From Primulina eburnea (Eukaryota; Streptophyta; Magnoliopsida; Lamiales; Gesneriaceae): 64,000 nucleotides of DNA. Positions 58,465 to 64,000 of the stretch are shown one piece after another (the first letter of the stretch is position 1; every line of letters begins with the position of its first letter). The stretch spans positions 22,220,868-22,284,867 of the forward strand of contig NC_133101.1 of assembly GCF_022965805.1 (NCBI RefSeq). Reading direction: 5' to 3'. The notes under the pieces are model-generated. The model made no database searches and was not told the origin of the DNA. It saw nothing but the letters and a program-made list of their open reading frames with translations. The translations under genes were made by a program, and so were the position numbers.

Positions 58465-60069
58465 TGAAGAGCCCAAAATAGTACACGTAAAACCCATGCA
58501 TTTATTTAAATTATTTATTTAAGTTAAATTGATTTTTAGCGATGATGATTTATTCAAATGCATTATTTTAAATTAGTTATGTTTAGGTGATGCACGTTAA
58601 AATGTTTTGTTGAGTTTCATGTTTCAGGCGATTATTCGATGCGGGATCGAGGAAAAGAGACCGGCAACGAGTTTGGCGATTTAAAGTGTGGTATTTTATT
58701 TTAAAGTTAGAATTGGGGAATTTTAAATAATTTACTTAGTTTAACATTTTAAATCCTAATTTATTTATTTAGTGATTTTACAATTTTCAAACTTTTAAAG
58801 TTTAGTTATTGTGCATTTTATTTTAAATTAAGATACCTTGTTTAGTAGTGGGAATTAACAATTTTAGTTGGTATTTTAATTAGTACTTTAACTTGCATTT
58901 TAATAGGGTAATTACGCAAATCATTTCCCTAATTTATTCTATAACACAAGCACACACACTTTAAACCACACATTCACACGACAACACACACACATTTCTT
59001 CACCTTTTCATTTCAGATTTTTGAGAGGTAAAACCTAGGGTTCTAAGTATTATTGCAGCCACCCTTTCATCTGTATTTTTTTCCAGCAATTCTCGCCCCT
59101 TTTCTTCAAGAAAATCGCGCCACAATTCGTTCCGGATCAACCTTCGCACTCGTTCCGCTTCAGTATCGCCGCTTGGGTAACTTTAAAAAAAATCAAAAGA
59201 CATGTATAATCTTTTGTTTCTACATCGATCTTGTTATATTATATGTTCTTATGTTTTATGTGTAAAAATTCATGTGTGTTGTGCAAAGTTGGAGCAAAAA
59301 TTGGTTGGATCGCTTTTGAAATGATTATTGGAACTCAAAACACAAAAATTTCTGTCATTTTAAATATTGCAACTTTTTGTTCGATTTTCTGGAAAAACTT
59401 TCAACAAAAATCATAGAGCTTTTTGATACCTTTGATTTGATAGTAAATTTAAAATTTTTGGATAATAAATGAGTGAGTTATGACTGTTTTTGTGGGACTG
59501 CTCAAACTGCAATTTTCTGAAAAAGGTGTTCTTGACAAGTTCTTAAAGTTTTATTGTTTCAGGCGTCATTGGGAATCGACGGCTGATCGCTGCTGCACTT
59601 AAGTATGTTGAGTATGATGTTGGGATGATTTTTGATGTGTCGGTTTGCGTCGATAGGTACTTGATTGAATTATAAGTCGTAGGATGCATTTTGTTGTCAA
59701 AATGTCGTGTTTACGGGTTGTGTTACATTGTTTGGTGTGCGTCATCATTTGGGATGTTTGTAGGGGTTTGAGTCAATGCCATAGTATCATAGGATGAGTC
59801 TCGAGGTGTTGGTTCACAGACCGTATGATTGAGTTAGGAGGAATAAGCCACTAGTGTAGTGTTTTTCAATTGGTTTACCCTTCCCGCAGGTACACAGACC
59901 CAAAGCCGGACCCTTAAACAGGCTCTGTGCCCTTGTTTCTTTCGAAATATGAATTTTCAACGCCTACATGAATACGGACCCGGACCCTTACATGGGGTCC
60001 GTGTCATCCAAAAAAAGAACTTTTTTGGGTGATTGTTGTGGGGTTTGATGTTATGATTTAGTACAATGA

Positions 60070-61638
60070 AGATATGATCGATTAGGGGGTAATCGTTGAG
60101 CTACAATAGCTCGGTTCTTGAAATATTGAACACCGATAAATTAAATCAAGTTTGGTATTCAAACCAAGCGGAAAACACTTGAAATCATCCTTCGTAGAAA
60201 CCGATTATTTATTTTGTAAAGAATTTAAAATATATGCAAGTTGAATGAGTAAAAATATTTTTGTTGATGCATTTTATCAACACTTGGTATGCAATATTTT
60301 GGTATTTGAATAACACATAAATATGATTCAACAATGTATCTTTAAAAACAATGGAAATGATAAGTAAAGCAATAAACAAATAGACACGAATTTGTTTATG
60401 GATGGTCGGAGACTTCAAGTACTCCTATGTCACCCTTTCTTCCCCTTGAATATGATCCACTAGAAGACTTTGATTTATACAATTCTTTGTATAAACCCAT
60501 TCAGCTAGGACTTACCCACTGCCTAAACTGAACTCCTAGCACTCAAGATTGTAGGCAGCACCTCACAATCAGCAAATTGTTTAATGTCTCATATGCAAAG
60601 ACTACATACACAAGTTTATTGTCTTTGTGCAAGACTCACTCAACTAATCTTTGAAGTTCAACTCTCTTGTATATGAGTGAGTGATTGTGTTTGATGAATT
60701 TATCCTTTACAGTGTACATCTCAAATGTATCCTCACACAAGGGCTTGTGCTCTAAACTAGCTAATATATTTATGCTAATTGCTCATGCTTTGAAACCACT
60801 TAAAAAGCTCTTGTTTGATCTTCAATATGTTGTATTTATAAGCCCCAAAAATGATATATACGTTAGACACAAGAATATGACCGTTTGAAAAGTTTCTGTA
60901 TTGTTTCTGGAATTGCAACGGTCAAATTCGTCTTGCTGCACATTTTCCCGACTGGTCAACTCAACTGGTGAGTAGTTGGTTCATTTCAGTTGGTCAACTG
61001 CTGGTTCAGTTCAGCTGGTCAGTAGCTGGTTAAGTTCATTTCAGTTGGTCAGCTGCTGGTTCGGTTAAGTTGTTCTGGTTCAGTTCAACTGGTCTGGTTC
61101 AGTTCAGTTTCAGCTGGTGTGCTGAAATCAGCCTAGCTGATTAGTTTGTGCAGAATCAGTAGCTTCATCATCATTTCTCATCATCTTAAGCTTCGATTCA
61201 GACTTTGACTTCTGAAGATGCTTTTTATATCATCGTCTTATCTTTCCAACGCATACTGAATCGCTTCATTTTGATAATCGAGCTGAGAGATATGACCAAA
61301 ATACAGCAACTGCTCAAACCCAACTGATTGCTGTTTTCGTGTGATCTGTTTGGTAATTCAGCGATCAGTTAGACCATGATAACTTCCGATTTTGCCAAAC
61401 TGACGTGAAATATGAATTGTTCCAAATTGAGTTTTCTGATCATTCAAAGTGGCGGATTATCATTTGAATCATTCAGCTGGGAGATATAATCAAAACACTG
61501 AAGCTTGCCAGAAATTCTATTTGTGCAGAATTCAGTTTCGGCTTGCTTCTTGTTTTAATAACTTCAAACTTGAGTAAATATTTTAGAAACACAATAAAAA
61601 GTTTTGTTAACAACAAAATCAAGATTGCATACACGACA
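60070..61638 (-). mobile_element. Solo SIRE-like copia LTR (1.57 kb)
   Basis: Flanked by AATGA (60065-60069 and 61639-61643). It ends ATACACGACA; the left terminal dinucleotide is AG where TG is expected. Part of it (60395-60480) resembles 63560-63650: 'cggagacttcaagtactcc' against 'cggagatttcaattactct'. Minus orientation is inferred from that match. No internal sequence or mate is present. Confidence 0.8.
60950..61130. repeat. Irregular CTGGTTCAGTTCAG repeats
   Basis: Words 'ctggttcagttcag', 'ctggtcagtagctgg' and 'cagttggtcagctgctgg' alternate about eight times inside the solo LTR. Spacing is variable (about 25-35 bp) and copies are imperfect. Confidence 0.8.
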
Positions 61639-61818
61639 AATGATTATACGAGGTCAAGTTCCAAGAGATTTAGAACCTCATAAGAAAATTTGTCATTTTT
61701 GGTTGTGAGCATGACTAATACGTCTAAATTATGAAAGATAAGTGTTTGAACTCATGTTAGTATGTGCAGCAATGGCTCCAAGAGATACCCAACGCATCCC
61801 TTAACACTATGTAAGTAT

Positions 61819-62733
61819 CACTACAACAAAAACGGTATACGACAACAGATAAAATCCATTGTCGTAGCCTTTTTAAAACTGTTGTAACTGAGGGTGTTGT
61901 TGAAAGTCTGTTCAACGACAACGGTTTTTTTCCGTTGTGGTAGGTAGAATTTGCGACATTTTTCCAAAACCGTCGCTAATTAGCGACTGTTTAATAAACC
62001 GTCGCTAATTAGCAATTAAGATCGTCGCTAAATTTAGTGACGGTCAGTAATAAAGATTTCCATCGCTAATTTATTTCGAAAAAAAAACTTTTAATAATAT
62101 AATAAATCTAAAAGAAACTAACAATCGAAACTTAAATCGTGTTAGAGAAAAAAAAATTTAGTGTTGTGAAGTAGTAAAATCGTGTAAGACAGAAAAATTT
62201 GAAGTGTTATGAAGTGGTGAGAAACATTTTAAGTGTTCTGTGAAGTGATAAAATCGTGTAAGAGAAAAAAAATTTAAGTGTTGTGGAGAAAAATGGATCG
62301 TATTTATAGATAGTTTGCGACGGTTTTTGGTTAAGAGACATTAATTGAAAAACGGTCGCATGTTTAAATTTAGCGACGGATTTGCTTTAAACCGTCGCTA
62401 AAACTAGCGATGGTTTCAACAAAGCCGTCGCTAATTTTAAACATGTAAAACCGTCTCTAAAGTTATTGAAAGATTATACAAAACCGTCGCTAATTTTATG
62501 GCAACGTTTTCCAAAACCGTTGTTGTTTGTCCAAAAATCACGTTAATCGACAACGGTCTTCGAAAACCGTTGTCGATTGTCCAAAAAAACACGGTAATAG
62601 ACAACGATTCATAGAACCATTTTCATTGACCATAAAAAAATGATCAAAGACAACGGTTTTATATTGACCCTAAAAAAAGTTGTCTTTGACCCCAAAAAGA
62701 CAACGGTTTTTAAAAACTGTTCAAAACTATGTC
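61819..62733. mobile_element. CACTA-like non-autonomous DNA transposon, right end lost
   Basis: It starts CACTACAACAAAAACGG, the type of terminus of plant CACTA (En/Spm) elements, and is filled with short subterminal-like repeats in both orientations ('accgtcgctaa', 'acaacggtttt', 'aaaccgttgtcg'). It interrupts the level 1 3' LTR where the 5' LTR is continuous (about 25338). The expected inverted terminus is not found at 62730 and no 3-bp TSD can be seen, so the right side is truncated or rearranged. No transposase. Confidence 0.65.
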
Positions 62734-63333
62734 CGGGTATGCTAAATGTTTTAAGTTTTTGAGGTATGCTAAATGTCTTGTGACTAATTATGAACGGGTT
62801 TGGAAGCCGAAGAAAATATGAACGGGTTTTTAAGGTGCAAAAGTGTGCAAAAGAAAATATTTTAAGTTTTTGAGGTATGCTAAATGTCTTGTGACCAATT
62901 ATGAATAGGTTTGGAGACCGAAGAACGTGTCAGCGGACCTCTCCAGCTATGAACGGGTTTGGAAGTCGGTGAACGTGGCCGAGAACTTCTCCACCCCGGT
63001 ATAGAATGACCAGGTTTTGATCAGGATTGGAAAGCGGTAAAGCATGATCAGGGAACAATCCACCTGGTAAAGCATGACTGGGGATCTCATGTACGTGGCA
63101 ATGGATTTTTCCTGTCAGCCCAGTACTATGGCTTAGTCTGATGAGGCACATTTATGTATGGGTCACTTGCTTTGAAACATATATTTACGCAAAATGATGA
63201 AGTTTATGCATGTTCAAGTATGTATGATGCAATTATGTTTATGAAAAGTTTTACGATAATGGCACGTCTATATTTAGGTAATTACGTTCAAATTTCAAAT
63301 ACGTATGCCTACTTTAAAGATGCAAGGGGTTTT

Positions 63334-64000
63334 TGAAAGGATCGATTAACATATGAAGAGTGTTTAGAAGGGGGGGTTGAATAAACACTCACAATTTAAA
63401 ATAATCTTTTCAAATTTTGAGTTCATTTTTGTGACAAACTGATTTTCGGAATCTTATTGGTCAATGACAATCAGTTAAACTGAAGTAGTTGCGGAAAGTA
63501 ACTGACTGAAAGATAGAATACAGAACTGAAATAAAATGCGCAAGGATTGTTTCTGGATGTTCGGAGATTTCAATTACTCTTACGTCACCCCTTCTATCTC
63601 AAGGATAGGATTTCCACTAAAAGACTTTGATCAAATACAAGATTTGTACTGACCCACTTCAGTTTGGACTTATCACTACCAAAATTGAAACTCTTAGTAT
63701 TACAGAGTATTTACAGTACGTAACTGATCTTAGCACTATCGAATTCAACGATTATTACGAAGTGCTAGTGAGCTCAAATTGTAGCCTTGGCTGCTACTAA
63801 TAAATCAAGTGAGAATGAGCTATGATTTTGGCAGAGTGACATCAAGCTTTTTGATAGAGTAATCTTGTTATTTTTCTTCAGTTGTTCTTCTGTCATATTT
63901 ATAAGCTTTCCTTCCAACGGTAACTTGAGATATATTTGAATCTTTGTATCCATTGATTGCCACTCCATGATTCCTTGGGCATTGTTTGATTCATTTATTG
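63334..64000 (-). mobile_element. SIRE-like copia LTR entering at right edge
   Basis: TGAAAGGATCGATTAAC at 63334, then a G-run and 'ttgaataaacactcac' (63368-63383), resembles the reverse complement of the 3' end of the level 0 LTR ('gagtttattcaccctccccc'). It is therefore a minus-strand LTR whose 3' end is at 63334. It continues beyond the window; whether it is solo or part of a whole element cannot be seen. Confidence 0.7.

Larger units (their letters stand above)
58465..63333 (+). mobile_element. Level 1 3' LTR with several insertions
   Basis: Aligns with 23565-25835 from TGAAGAGCCC to 'tactttaaagatgcaaggg' at about 63330. It is interrupted by a solo LTR (60070-61638) and a CACTA-like segment (61819-62733) and contains a local duplication of the 'tttttgaggtatgctaaatg' region (62753 and 62865). 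The last ~375 bp expected from the 5' LTR are missing because another LTR enters at 63334. The right TSD is therefore not visible. Confidence 0.88.

Overview
This window looks like intergenic repeat DNA from a flowering-plant nuclear genome. I see no intact host gene. Nearly everything I can assign is LTR retrotransposon: Ty1/copia and Ty3/gypsy coding remnants, very long LTRs (about 1.5-3.4 kb) with TG...CA type ends, initiator-Met-tRNA primer sites (TGGTATCAGAGC), polypurine tracts and 5-bp target-site duplications (TSDs). There are also two MITE copies and a CACTA-like fragment. A dicot, possibly Lamiales, is a guess from repeat style only.

Left part (1-15132): an old minus-strand copia (3' LTR 1-682, RNase H/RT remnants 903-2815) continues at 9607-11110, where about 1 kb of it is tandemly duplicated. 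Its RT is split by an LTR-like unit (2816-9606) that ends in a 5S-rRNA-derived block and itself carries a solo LTR (6613-9543, TSD TAARC). Next come an inverted copia LTR fragment (about 11271-11760) and a second, SIRE-like copia LTR (about 11761-15132) split by a solo gypsy-type LTR (12667-15104, TSD TCTCT). MITEs lie at 15237-15735.

Right part (about 16390-64000) is a Russian-doll nest. Level 0 is a plus-strand SIRE-like copia (5' LTR to 17404, gag, protease, integrase to 23564). Level 1 is a plus-strand Ty3/gypsy chromovirus-like element starting at 23565, with gag 26447, PR 27694, RT 28253-28424 resuming at 56427, RNase H/integrase to 58447 and 3' LTR from 58465. Level 2, inside the level 1 RT, is a non-coding large-LTR element on the minus strand (28425-56426, TSD ACAGT). 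Level 3, inside the left LTR of level 2, is another non-coding large-LTR element (31490-48935, TSD TCTAT). Level 4, inside the left LTR of level 3, is a minus-strand Ty1/copia with gag-pol remnants (33725-43366, TSD GCACA). LTR pairs become more alike towards the centre: roughly 88-90% at level 1, about 96% at level 2 and above 99% at levels 3 and 4 by eye. This agrees with the nesting order.

The most interesting non-coding structure is inside these elements. The level 4 leader holds a cluster of perfect GC-rich hairpins (40877-41073). One solo LTR holds three 36-nt stem-loops at an exact 72-bp period (53348-53527) and an exact 20-bp tandem array (52726-52920). Level 2 LTRs carry a three-copy 183-bp repeat. 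A palindromic module containing GAGTCTNNAGACTC recurs in all the gypsy-type LTR families here. Nothing in the window amounts to a new gene-encoded system. The value lies in nesting, non-autonomous elements and LTR-borne structured sequence. All percentages are by-eye estimates.
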